A stretch of DNA of 64,000 nt from Aurelia coerulea (Eukaryota; Cnidaria; Scyphozoa; Semaeostomeae; Ulmaridae), in contig CM076949.1 of NCBI GenBank assembly GCA_039566865.1, positions 24,776,501-24,840,500 on the forward strand, written 5' to 3'. This document shows positions 35,345-48,900 of this stretch, one piece after another. The notes beneath the pieces are model-generated. The model had not been told where the DNA came from. It searched no databases and saw only the letters and a list, made by a program, of their open reading frames with translations. The stretch's first letter is position 1. The number at the start of each line of letters is the position of its first letter. Position numbers and translations under genes: made by a program.

Positions 35345-38300
35345 GCTAGAGTATGTACATAATCGATGCAAAATAATTTGACAAACAAACAAACAAACAA
35401 AAACTTAAAATAAAATGACGAACGAATTTTGCAGCAAGTTTGCAATATGGCAAGAAAAACATTGCACAAATAATTCATTGAAAGCTGTTAGCAAATTGCA
35501 AAGACAACTATAACAAATGCAACAGATACAGTAATCGCAAAAACTTTCTCATTCTAAGTCAGCTTGCGTCCCAACTCCAAAACAAATACATTGAGACATT
35601 TACCGTTAATTCTCATCCGTCTAAAACATGCAACCAGTAGTATAAACGATCAGCAAATCTGTAGGGTTGACAATAATACCTTATTGAATATTAGTTTTAC
35701 GATAGTGTGAGCACTAATATACACCAACATGAAGCAATTTTTAGAAATTGCATTATGGAACTTATTGAATGCAAGCGTTGCAGGCGCATTGATCTTCAAA
35801 AAACCAATCTTTTTGAGAACTTTGAATTGATATGCATTTTTGGATGGCTTTATTTAATTTGGAAGAGAATTCCAATCTTTGGATCCAAAAAGCTAATAGA
35901 TTTTATACCATAATTTGTAGTTTTGACCTTAGGAACAAATAGAACATAATGTCTTAGAAGATTATAGCTAGTGGATTTCGGGAGGAAATATTCTTTCATA
36001 AATGCTGGATTTAAGTTGTGCAAGTAGTATAAACGATATGACAAAACTGTTGGGATTTCCATACCTTTTTGTCGATGACAGCAGCGATAGGCAGACAATC
36101 GAAGCATTTATTCACTGCTTCCCAGACTTTAGGTCCAAAGAAGTTACCAAACTTTGCCATGCATTCCCTGAATTGAAAATTATATAATGAGACATGTTAT
36201 CTTGAATTGATCTACAAGATTCCAAAAAAAGTCAAAATGGGGCTCAAAGCTTTCAAATCTTTCAAAAGGTGGGTGGAAAATCATATGAAATTTTTCTTTG
36301 AATTGAATGGCTTGAAAGGAACTTATGGTACTTTGCTGCAAATCTGCCTCGGATATTTTATGATATCTTGATTTCTTCGAAGGACTCGAGAAGGGGAATC
36401 GAGAATTCCACATTTTATTCTGGTCCATGATTTACTTGGCATTGAAATTTGAATGCAATTCAATAGTCAGTTTCAGAATTAGAATTTTGATTCATGGACC
36501 AAAATGGAAGGTGGAATTCTCGATTCCAATACAAACCCCTTGCAGGTATTTTTCTGATTTTTATGTTTTAAAGATGAGTGATTTTATCAAACGAAATTTT
36601 CTCATCTTAGTTGACCTTTGTCTGATAGATTAAAATGTTAGTTTTGAATATCGGCCATATACTTATAATCCAACAGCCCGCCAAACGTGTACATATTTTT
36701 ATTCACATAGAAAGAGTGTGATGAAATGGGACTTTACGAAAATGGACTTCAACTTCATGGTTGAGTGGTATCAGAATTAAAGCAATCTCAAACCAGGGAT
36801 CTGTTATTTGACATACAGTTAAGCCCGAAAATATTCATACCTATGCCAAATTTGGAGTATTTTCAATCGTTATATTTGCTAACCAATTCACAAGATATTT
36901 CATTCCTTGAAATGCCTCTTGTAGCACTTGTTTCAGCCTTTTATCACATTCTTACGAAACTTCAGCCACAGTAAAAGTGGTCCTCAAAAAGAACGATGCA
37001 AACTACTCAGAATTTGGCATAGGTATGAATAATTTTGGGCTTAACTGTACGTAATATGATGTGTAGATTGGAAGCACCGGTTAACAGGGAACGACACTGC
37101 GGAAATGGAGCACTTTTGAGCCAACATGCCATCTCAATCGTTAAGAAAACCAATCTTCTGAAGTCATCACAGTCAGTTATCTCTAAGAGATGTACAAAAA
37201 ATTTTGCATCAATTTATGAAAAGAAAATTATGCATAACTTACCCATAAAATGTATGCACTCTTTGGACATTCCTAATTTCATGGTTGCCACGAATTAAAA
37301 TGAATTTTGAAGGAGCCAGTATTTTATGAGCGAATAAATATGCCACCACCTAGAAAAAGTAAAAATGTTCACTAACTTCATTCAGTTTCTACAAATTTTT
37401 ATGAGAAACATTTTATGATTAACAGATATTCATTTCGAGGCAAAGAATGAATATCTCAACTCAAAAGCTTATACTGAAATTCAATGGTCCAATCCAGTTT
37501 CCAAGTAAATCTCACAAAAACACGCCTATGGGACTCCTAGAAAGCAAGATTCAGGCAAACTTGTGTTCCGGAAAGAAATTTAACCACTGGAAAATGATTG
37601 AGACAAGGGCATGAACAGAATTTTCTTCCTACGACCAGAAAAAAATCTTGCATATATTTCCTGCAGGAACAAACAAGTGTCCAGTTGCAAAAAGAGCTTA
37701 GGATCCAGAGATAGCTATGCAATAACCTGTAACTGGTTTTATGTAAATGCACATCAGGCATCAAGAAAAAAAACTGTACTATGAAGTTGGGAATGATAAA
37801 GCTGGGCACCTTAAAAAACAAACCATTATGCTTTCTAAGAAGCATAAAGGAAATCTATTACTTGCTGAACTTGCAATTGTTGTATACTTGCATATCACTT
37901 TGTATCAGTATGAGTATCTGTGAAATTATAGTTGAAACTGTGAAAGTTTAATCTTATGTGACCAACCCTAATTTATGTAAGATACGACAGATGTGGAAGA
38001 AAGAGCTTCCTTTGCAGTGAAACATCACTTTGATTCAAATGCAGTTCGAATCACAAAAAGATGCGGTACAAAAGAACAGCAGTTTCTAAATTTTTTGCGC
38101 CACAATCTCTGAGAATGGTTGTGAAATCACCTTCTTTGCTCTGAGCAGCTGGACGTTCCGCAAAATTTTATTGCAATTGGAACTGTGAAACTATCATTTT
38201 AAACAATGAGATTTCCTTTTTAATTTATGGGAAACAGAATGATACATGAAACGTGGACATATGTTGGAAAATTTTATGCAGTTCATTATGAATTAAACAT

Positions 38301-41300
38301 TTCCTGTGACCGCCCAGTCGCATGGTCAGGTGGATTTTCATGCCCTGATCGAAACTAACCACAGTTCTACTTCTCTCGGCAAAATGAATAATCTTGCGAC
38401 AAAGCATAGCATTCTTAGCATAGGTTCCAAATCTTTAACTCAGCATAAAAAGGTGGGTGTAAAATTGAATGATCTATTTCTTCTGATTGAATGGCTTGAA
38501 ATAAACCTTAGATACTTATCTATAATTCTACTGTTGGACTTTCCAGAAAGTTCGAATATTTTTCAAAATTATAGCGTATTTTACATTTCAGCTCATTTTA
38601 GGATGTGACGTCATCAAATTTCTAAATCATAAACCAGATGAGTGACAGACTTTTGCTTGATACCATATTGTAGGCATCCATAAACTATAATTCTCTTCGA
38701 AATTACTTCATGTTGCGTCAAACGGTTTAGAAATTACGATGGTTTTAAGTTTTTATGAAAATTTTTCTTGAATTCTTGAAAAGGAAGAAAAACACTCTAA
38801 TTCTGAAACTATTAAAGATTTCAGAAAAGTCCAACAACGGCAGAATTTTAGAGAAATAGCTAAAGTTTCTTTGAAGTCATTCAGTTCAAAGAAATAGGTC
38901 ACTCAATTTTACACCGGCCTTTTTAAAGATTTGGAACCTATGCTAGCATTCTTACCTCTATTCCACAGCTGCCTCGATCCACATAATCGCCCAAGAACAG
39001 GAAACTACAAGGAGTGAGAATCGGTCCCATTCGCCAAAGAACTTTCTCAAAGCACACAAGGTCTGAGAAGTTGCCATGTACGTCCCCTGCAACGAAAAAG
39101 GATTTGAAATTGTTCAAAATTTCTGGAGGGTACTTGTTGAGGATACCGAGGACTCCCCCTTTTGTCTAAGCCTTTTGTTATGGTGGTAAAATTCAAAGCA
39201 GATCAACGGCCGGGGAACTTATTCCCATGCGCGAGAATCTCTTTGTTTCTTTGCTAATCCTTGTTTGGATTGTGGTTGAATTCTCCTCCCATAATCTTTT
39301 CACAAACCAAACATGCTTTCTGCGCATGATCACAGGTTTCCTTTTTGATTACAAAGTCCAACTTTGTAATCTAAGAGGGGGCTCCAGGTCAGTCAGAAAG
39401 AAAGAAAGAAAGTAAGTAAGTCCGTCACGCTCGTTAAAACAATTAATTAACGTTTTATCCCTGCTAATTGGCACTGAAATAAAGAAAGCGCACAGAAAGC
39501 GCATACAAGACAGAAGTTTCCCACGATCCTATAGCAACATTTGACGTCGGCTTATTTCATGTTAGACAGATTTGACACCGTAAGATGGATAAATCACCAT
39601 GATGTTTACCCTGGCACAACAACAAATTTACTCAGAATTGGCACGTTCTTGACTTCATTAGCAGCTTAATGATGTTAAAACAATCGTTTTCTAGAACGAA
39701 CGCATCATTAGCCATTTATTGATAGTACTCATTATGCAAATAACTCAACCTTGGAGGATGATGTAACCGGCGGCCTGCACAGAGGCTAGCATTCGCAGCA
39801 TCACCGAAGGTAGAAGGACCGTCCTCCTTCACAGCTAGGGATGCAAACGTTGCAGGTGAAGTTGAGAGGAAAGGTGCAGAATTCCAGCAAACAATGGCCC
39901 CATTGACTGGGGGAAGGCACGTGATCACACTGAACCAAAACATCTTCATGCATGTGAATCTGCACAGAGGTTATTTTCGTGACTGCTTGTCTCAAACTAG
40001 ATGCCCGCGAATAGAAACGTTCTGCAGGGTTCTGCATAAACATAAGTAATTTTGCATTATCGTAAATCTCACATGACATCTAATTTGAGACATACAAGGC
40101 GCTTGATTTTCTGTTGAAGGCGACTTTAGCAGCAACACTCATCTCTCTGACTGTAGCTAAAAACAGCATCAACGATCATTTGGGGTTATGAAGAAATCAA
40201 TTTTCAGATTTTCTTATGCTTGCTTAGCTCAGGACGGACTTTGTAATCATCCAAAAGGATCTTATGTTTAGGGGATAACCGTTGCTTGGAACTTTTATAA
40301 TTTGTATCCCCAACAAGTACGTTTTTCATAACTGTAACTGCAGACATAAAGTTGTTATGTTATAGAGGGTGTTTCAGAAGAAACGCAACCGAACTATAAT
40401 TAAAATCTTAAAAGGATAATAACATTCTAGCAGATGTAAAGTATACCATCTGAAAGTACAGTTTTTCCTCTTCCTTAAAATATGCAGTTTGGATACATCA
40501 CTGGAATTTTTATCATTTCATTGATATCTTAGTAAGTATGGCCGATTTCAAATGCAGCATGCTGTAAAACACCTTTTTACCCAAAAAAATTACCAAACAG
40601 ATTTTGTCAAAATATTTCAGGCCTAGAAGCATTTGAGATGATGCCTTGAGGTAGGAAAAAGACAAATTTTTCCCATAAGATGCGTTTATTAAAAATGATA
40701 AAACAAGCTCTCACAAAGATGACTTTTCGTCTATGTAACAGTCCTATCACTTTCCGGCATTTGAAATAGGCCATACTTATGAAAACGTAAATTTAGTGGT
40801 GAATAATTCAATTAATTCACCCACCTGGATAACCCAACCTGGATATCCTTGGAAAGAAGATCCTTTGCTTTAAGATATAAGACATAACTTTAGATTTACC
40901 CTTTGTCTTTCGTTATAAGCACGTAGCTTCTCTTAAAAACTACCTTTCGCTTGCACAAGGCGAGGGTTTGCCCTTCTCGTTTCGGGGAAACTTATGCGGC
41001 TTTGTTTGTTTTGAATTACTGGTTGAGAGAATTTTCTTTGCATACAGTCACTAATCGCTTTGAACTGAGGTGTCAATCAAACACAGCTCTTGCTATTGTA
41101 TTACCAAATCTGCCCTTGTTCTGTTCGTTAGGAAACTCTAGTGGCAAACTTACCTAGAATATAAGTTGGTGAATCTAACCGCATAAGACGTGGTTCATCA
41201 GAAAAAATATCCAGAACTTGTTGACAAATGACGAGGATGCACTTTGCCAAGGCTTCCATGTCAACTACACCCCATGACAGAGCACTTTTGGGGTTCACTC

Positions 41301-42928
41301 CAGCAGGATTCGTTTTGATTGGTCGCTCAAAATATCGTAGGCCAGTCAGCATCTCATTGGCTGGTGTGTTCTGTAAACAGAAAATAAACTTTCTATTAAT
41401 AGCACGTTAAAAAAATTTCTCCACCTGACTAGCTTCTTGGGGAGCAAACTCCACTTACGAGAGCCGCATAGCAAAACTACTGTAAATCCTCGAATAAGCC
41501 TCCGGGGGCTTATTTGTAAAACTGAATTTTTGCATGGGGGTCTATTCGGGGGGGGGGGGGTATTCGAGGGGACTTGTTACATAATATGATAAATGTTTCA
41601 TGGCATACTACGATTTTACCATGTGCTTATTTCAATCGAAGAAATGAGGAAGGCTTAACTAACGAACTTATAACCAAATGCCTGAAGTTCCTTTCAAGCC
41701 ATCAAAGCAAACGATGCATTATCCAATCGTGCCTCTATTGATTTGATGCCTATGCTGCGCGACAAAGTATCCATAAGGCCTAAAGTAAACAGATCTTCCT
41801 CAAAAGAAGGAAACTTACCATATTAAAAGAATCCACTGATGTTAACCTCAGAAATCTGGCTCTTAATTCTTCGCTAAATAAAGTTCCTACTCCAGGTAGT
41901 GATGACTTCCCAAACAAATCTGACAATGTTGAAACATCAATCATTGTTCCACTGCGCCGCACTTTGACTGAATGCGTTGCCAATTCGTATCTGTGTCAAG
42001 AGGGATGAAAGAAAAGAGAGGTCTTCGATATGTTTCAAAATTGCTTGCAAGGGTAGATGAACCCACATTCAGATTGAAAGACTGACTAGTCATGAGCTCG
42101 CGAACATCCTCTAAGCACGAGAACAATAAATTTTCAAATTTAGAAACTGTTTGGGCATTAAAGGGTTTATTCGATCAGGACAGCAGAGTTGCACAATGGA
42201 TAAATTCGTCAATCACTAGCCCGAGCCTCTTTGATAGGAGAGGAACTGAATAAAAATAACTTCAATTTCACAAAATTCTATTGATTTTGTTACGGCACGT
42301 TTCGTTTTTGGTAATTCATTATCAGAATCATGATTCTAGTTTCAGCTAAAATTAAAACAGGAGGTATTTAAAATTTGATATCATATTACGAATGATCTGT
42401 GGCAATAAATTGACTACTGATGAAGGGTTATGCCCGATACGTTTAGAGTATTTTAATCCTGGCATTTCAGTTTAATAAACACAGAAATTTGTGTTTACTA
42501 CTTGAAATTAGATTCATCTTTATCTATCTACAGGAAGCTAAAAAGGTAGCAAGTATCACGAGTTTGTGTTATGTCTCAGTTCTGTATCAACTTGTCGATA
42601 GATTCTTTAGTTCCCTGCTAAAACCAACCCTAAAAGATCAAGGGAGGTCAAGTAAGGTACGGCACGGCTCTGAATAATACACACAGCAAACTGAGAGAAG
42701 CCACTTACCCGAAGTCATGGAAAGCTTCGTTAGATGATGTTGGTCTTGATCTTTCACGACTGTCATCAACGCTAAGAAAAACCACATCATATACAGTAAA
42801 TCCCAGCGTATAAGAACCTACTTTTTTGAGAGCTAGGCTGAAATAGGTTCTTATTTTAAAGGTACTAAGCCAAATTTCAAGGTATAATGGTTCTTATTTG
42901 AAGAGTACCTTGCGTAGGCCATTTTAGG

Positions 42929-42962
<34 letters not shown>

Positions 42963-45900
42963 TATTCAATATAAAGATTTACAAGAATGAGGTACTTAAG
43001 ACTATACTTACAAACTACTTAACTACATAACAAGGATGATAACCCGGGAAGCAAGAACCCATGACTATCCCAGGGTCATTACACAGAACCTTTGTCAATG
43101 ATTACAGCCCTATTATTTGTTTTGGCAAGGTTATAATATACCTAATAACCAATGCTAAGCTTTCAAACAGCAAAGGAGGAGATTCAAACATTAAAAGCCC
43201 ACTGGGACAAAAATGAACTTAACACTGACAATCCAAAATCAACTTTGCTACCCCTGCTATAAGAACATATTTTTCATCAAACTGAAACAGGTTCTTAATT
43301 ACAAGGTGCATAAGTTAGGAAAAACAGCCTGTAGGTTCTTATTTTTTTAGGTTCTTATATGCGGGGATTTACTGTATGCATTTAATAGCCTTAACCACCA
43401 ACAATACGGAAAAGAACATTTCGTAAAAAGAAGGCGAAATAAATTTCTGGTTTTCCCGTGTTGGTTGCCTCTAAACACAGCTCTAAAGCCCTGGCTAAAG
43501 GATCAAACATTGTTTGCTAAACGATCAAACATGTTCTTGCCCAGCAAACTGCTTTCCGTTTGGCCCATAGCTAAGCCCAGGCTAAGCGATCAAACATTGT
43601 TTCCTAAACATTTGAGATTTCTTGCGCAGCAAACTGTTTATCTGTTTGGACACGTAGCAAAGCTATGCTAGACAGACATTGTTTGCTTGTGACGAGCAGG
43701 AATTGGTTTTGGACATATTCAAAATTATTGCCAATTGAATTCTGATTATCTTGCAACATTTTGCGACGTTGCCAAACGGTAAAGCAATACTTGTGAAGCA
43801 AATCTCGAATGTTTGGCAAACAAAACTCGATCAAAACTCGATCGTTTGGCCAGGGCTTGGAGGGAATGAGCAGTGCAATAGCAAATAGGGCTGTCTGCGA
43901 ATGGAAAAAAAATAATACTCAGACAGAGAATTGTCTCTTCGGCTATCCATTGTTCCTGACACGCGTAACTTTGATTTGAATGGGATTGTTCGGGATACTG
44001 CGAACTCCCCCTTTTGTAAATCACAATGGAAAAGACGATAACTCTGATTGGTTCGCTGATCAATGGAATGGGTGAAGCGCTTTGGGGCATGCGCGAATTC
44101 ACAAAAGAAAAATGAAGGACGATGACCCTGCAATCACTAGTGCGCATATTCCAAAGCACTAACAAGGGATGCTTTTAGATTGTATGATGTTGCCAGTGCA
44201 AGCTTGTAACCTTGCACAAACCCTTCAACTAAAAATATGTGTATTTGCATGAACAACAAATCAAGTGAGGGAATGAAGTTAAACAGATTTTGTAAGGAAA
44301 TGTAGCTTCGCCGATTTACAGGAAATTTGAGAGAGATCTGCATTAACTAACCTTTTCCGTAACATTTCTTTGTGTTGCTCGAAAGGTTGCTTTCTAAGAA
44401 TTTTCTTTGCTGATGGTTGATTTCTTAAAAGTACTGACGTTCCACGAAACTTTAGTTGCCCAATGGCTTGGAGGAATTCGAGTGTTGTTATTTTGTCAGG
44501 TTCTTCTGTATTCAATGATCTACGAATGAACAGAGATTAAAATTAGCAAAGACCTGATCACAGGCGTCTATCTTGTAGGAACTTTGTTTATTCCCAGTAC
44601 TGTTTTCGTAACATAGTACGCAAAGTCATTGCTGTTATAATTACTAATTGCTGTTAAAAACAATTACCACTCAGCGATAGTTCGTGTGCCTGGTTTCGGG
44701 GAAACTTTGCGGATTTGTTTGTTTTTTTTTTAAATTACTGGTTGGGAGATTTCCTTTATCTGCAATCGCTAATCGCTTTGAATTTATGTGTCTGTCAATC
44801 AAAAGCAACTGATGCTATCGTGTTACAAAATATGTCCTTGTCCCTCTGATCTCCAGAAAATAGAATGATACAACATCAAGAATCTCGCAGAAAATGTGGA
44901 TTTTAAGTACATACTCAAACTGCTCAGTGGCTTCCAGTATTGCTTTTTCTTTGTCCATCTTCACTCCCTTTGCTTTTCTTATATCCTCAAGGATCGTGCT
45001 ACATTGGAGAAGTAAATACAATCAATGAACGAACAAATAACGAAAGATCGAACCGTAATCCTTGGTCTCATTTTCTTAGCTTAGGCTTACGAAATTGTTG
45101 CTAAACATGAAGAATTAACAAACTTTGCTTAGAAAACCAGCCTGGAGCGGGTGCATTAGTTTTTGTAAATTTTTGTATGAAAAGAACAAGTTGCAACGAC
45201 TGAAATATCTTCCCCAAATATGAGGAGAAGATGTAACAGCCAGAGGCCTTCACTTGTATGTGAACAACTCTTAGTTATTTTCCATGAATCAGAAGTTCAT
45301 GACACAGCCTGTAAAATACGTTTGATTAAAAGAACGAAGCCCCGTTTCTTGAAGTAAAAACTCAAACTTATCCTAAAATTCAAATTTTGTTCTTCAAGAT
45401 CTTTCGATCGATGCCAAATTTTTGACAGGTTTACTTCAAAGCAGCGATCGAGAGAAAATAATACGCCAAGTGCCTGGACTTTAGAAACAGATTCTGATTT
45501 TTGCCTATATTTAGAAGCAGGACGAATGTACAACATCTGTTGTTGTCTGTAGTGAGAAACTGCAATTAATTTGATGGCAAGGTGACAAGTCAAAGTGTAA
45601 CGAATCTCCAAATTCAGCTTGATTGAATATCTATACTCAGGGTTATTGCGTCAAGAATATCAGATTTGATAGCTTTAATACCCACCAGAAATCGTCAAAT
45701 GTCAAGACGCCTTGTCCACTTGAGTCATAATATCTCAAGATATAAACACTTCGGATCTCCCCAGGACAGCCTCCATGTGGTGTAGCTGGTTCCATAGCTG
45801 CAAGGCCGGAAACTACCTCTTCAAATCTTAAGAATCCTTTGTCGTTTTTGTCGAATGTTCTGCAGAAATAAGAGTGTTGGAAGCTTCATTAAAAGTCAGC

Positions 45901-48900
45901 TGTGTTTTAATGGTCGGTGTCAGTCAGAGATGAAAAAGGCCTCGAGTACTTCGATCTCCGAAATAAAATATGCAGGAAGTTTTTTGAAAATGATACAAAG
46001 TACGTTCAAAGACATGACTAAAATAAAATACTATAATATACGAGATAATGAAGTATTTCCCTTTCCAATTCCAGAAATAACAAATTTGCTGGATTTCAGA
46101 ATTTTTCAAATATCACTTCTTGCACAATACTTTTTGTTTGCTGCAGTAATTTTCAAGTTTTTTTTCTCGAAGGATAACAAATGTTAAGGCATTTCGTAGT
46201 CAGTTTCAAATAGACTGGAAGAGTATCAAAAACATAATGCCTTTGAAACAAATAACAAACTGGTATAGTAAATATACTTTTTGGCTATTCCAAACAATCA
46301 AGAATCAAATGATTTGACAAATATTGCAGAAAGAACTTCCCTTTCTGTGATACAAATTTCAGTTGGCAATCGACCTTTTAGCTATTCTGAAAAAGAATCT
46401 GAATCAAAGTATATTTAATGTTTTAATACATTTTGCAGGAATCTTAGAAATTTGCTAATAGACCTTTTAGCTATTCTGAAAAGAATCAGAGTCGAACGAT
46501 GTTTTGCTACATTTCATGGAATTTTCGAATGTGTACAATAGCGATAGAAGCTCTAACGCCATTCGATCGAACCTCGCCAATAAAAATGTGTAAAAATAAC
46601 GCTCGATCCAGGCTCTTTGCAGAATAGCTAAAAGGTCTATGTGCACAAAAGCGATAGAAGCCTTAACGCCAATCAATTGAACCTTGCGTATAAAAATGTA
46701 CAAAACATCACTCGATCCAGACCTTACTGCAAGCTATAAGGTCTATTTTGACCACCAAAATCTATAAGGTATATTTTACTTGGCAAGCAGATTAAAAAGC
46801 ATATCTCAGTTAGTAACTTTATGGCTGTTTCAGATAACGAATATGAAGAAAAACATTCAACATGTAAGTAGAGAACAAAAAACGCATCATACCTGAAAAG
46901 ATGTTCAAGGTTATATCCCTTGAGATTTAGATCATTGATAATTGTCTTGAAATTAGCAGCATCTAGTTGTTTATTTTCGTTGACTACTTTCTCGAAAATG
47001 AAATGAATTGCAACAAGATCTACAAAGGAAACAACACAAATTTGATCAACTTTAAAAACCAATTGCTAACTGCGATCTTTCTGGCGCCAGAGTCGACTTT
47101 ATTTCAAGTAAACAAATTCATTTCGAAGCAACGATTTTGCAGTTCTCTAATAGGCCATATCGCGGAGATTTTCCACTATTTTTCTCAAAATGAAGGTGTT
47201 ATTTTGAAGACCCACTCTTGAATTTCGTAGAGAAAAAAACGAAGAACTTATATGTTGTAAGATTGCAGAGATATTGGTGAATTTTTAGAAACAACTCTAT
47301 TGTGGATTCACCCCACCCACCAGAGTTTGTGCAGAAAAGAATGCACACGTGCGGGCAACAATATAGATAACAGGTTTGTTTACAGTTACGTCACCCAGCC
47401 CCTTTAAGTCATTTCTGGCCTGGGTTCATTCAGCCAACAAAGAATCATGGTTGCCCTTTAACACATTATATTGCTTAAAACTTCAAAGATATGGAAAAAT
47501 CGCAATGTAAAAAGGTTCTTGTGAACACAATGCAAAATCAGTAAAAGATAGCCCAGAAGTCCATTTCATACCAGTCTCAAAATAGCCGTTTTATGGGTGG
47601 AAATTTAGCAAAGGGAATTCTTAAACAGACTTGCAAGTGACTTAACGTTTTGCTGTTTCCATCCATTGACTGGACACAATGCTACTAGGTTTTAAAGGCC
47701 TGATTGCAAACACCATATAGAATAAAGTCTGTTTTTAAATTCCCTTACAGTATCACTAGAATTAAATGAAATTCTGAGAAAAGCAATCTGCACTTTTAAT
47801 ATCATTGAGTCTTTTTGTACAGGGGAAAGACCGTTTTTTACATCTCCAAAGCAGTCAATCCACTTTCCAACAAATAATTGACTGCTTCTTGCCCATAATA
47901 CATCTGCTAAAACGAAATTATAGTTCTAATTGCAGCTTACAAAGCAATTCTATGAATGGTAAAATAAGCTTGAAGCAGCTGCAAGGAAAATTTTAGTGAG
48001 AAAAAAAGGTGAACATCTAAATAATTGATGGACAGAATTTCCTAAACTGATAATTAAACTGACTGAAGCTGCTTGAAGCAATATATATATCCTTAAAGGA
48101 GCTGTGTAGCCGTTGAATGGGTGACATGTGCCACACCATATTTGGGTAACTTACCAGCATCAACAGTAAATACTGCTATATGATCTGGGCTAGAATTTGA
48201 CTTCAAGTGGCTTGAGCCACTTTTATATGCTTACATTCCCTTTAATGAGTGCAAAGACATAGAGATAAAACATTAGACATACCATCAACTTCAAACTTAG
48301 AAGCATCAACCAACTCTCTATATGGTGGTGTAAGTTTGGATAACAACATCTTCTTGATATCATAATAAATGTGACTTCCGTTTAATACTGACATTTCCGG
48401 TTGTGAAATATTTTCATTGGAACCTTTGATTGATTGATCACTGTCTCTGTCGGATGGTTTCCGCTTACGTTTATGAGCTTTTGAGATCGTATCTGCATCA
48501 ATGTCCATTGGACTGACTGAATTGTGATCTGTGCAATTGTCAACAAATTTCTTTTCTTCTAAATTAACGCTCTTGTGAGTTGACCCATCATTGAAAATTG
48601 AGATTGGAGAAATATTTCCTGAAAAAAAAGGAAAATGAGATGGCTACTGTTTGCAATTTCTTTCAGAAGTGAAAGGACCTCTTCTGGTACTATCTTTGCA
48701 CAATCATCTATTGTTGTTTCAAGCATGGTAGATCTGAGAAAAGCATCTGTCAAATAAGAGCTTTAAAATAATCTGCAAGAACTCTCTTGAGTGGCTATGC
48801 TTGAGTGGACCACAGTGGGATTTGGGCGCTATTTCTGGCTATTTTGCAAAACAAAACTTAAATCAACTTATAAAACCATTTAGCATCTACAAGGGGTAAA

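Noticed and set aside
34347..35381. Poly-Ile and poly-Asn proteins
   Set aside because: These are translations of the (ATT)n microsatellites. Only the flanking LINE and Dong-like frames are meaningful.
39716..40079. Independent genes at 39.7-40.1 kb
   Set aside because: The frames fall inside the GATTACAAAGT-ended repeat and recur in its inverted copy at 59.8-60.1 kb.
43746..44165. 139-codon minus-strand frame
   Set aside because: It overlaps the AAGCCCTGGC MITE and intronic DNA between exons 8 and 9 of the PPP gene, and there is no domain or codon pattern.
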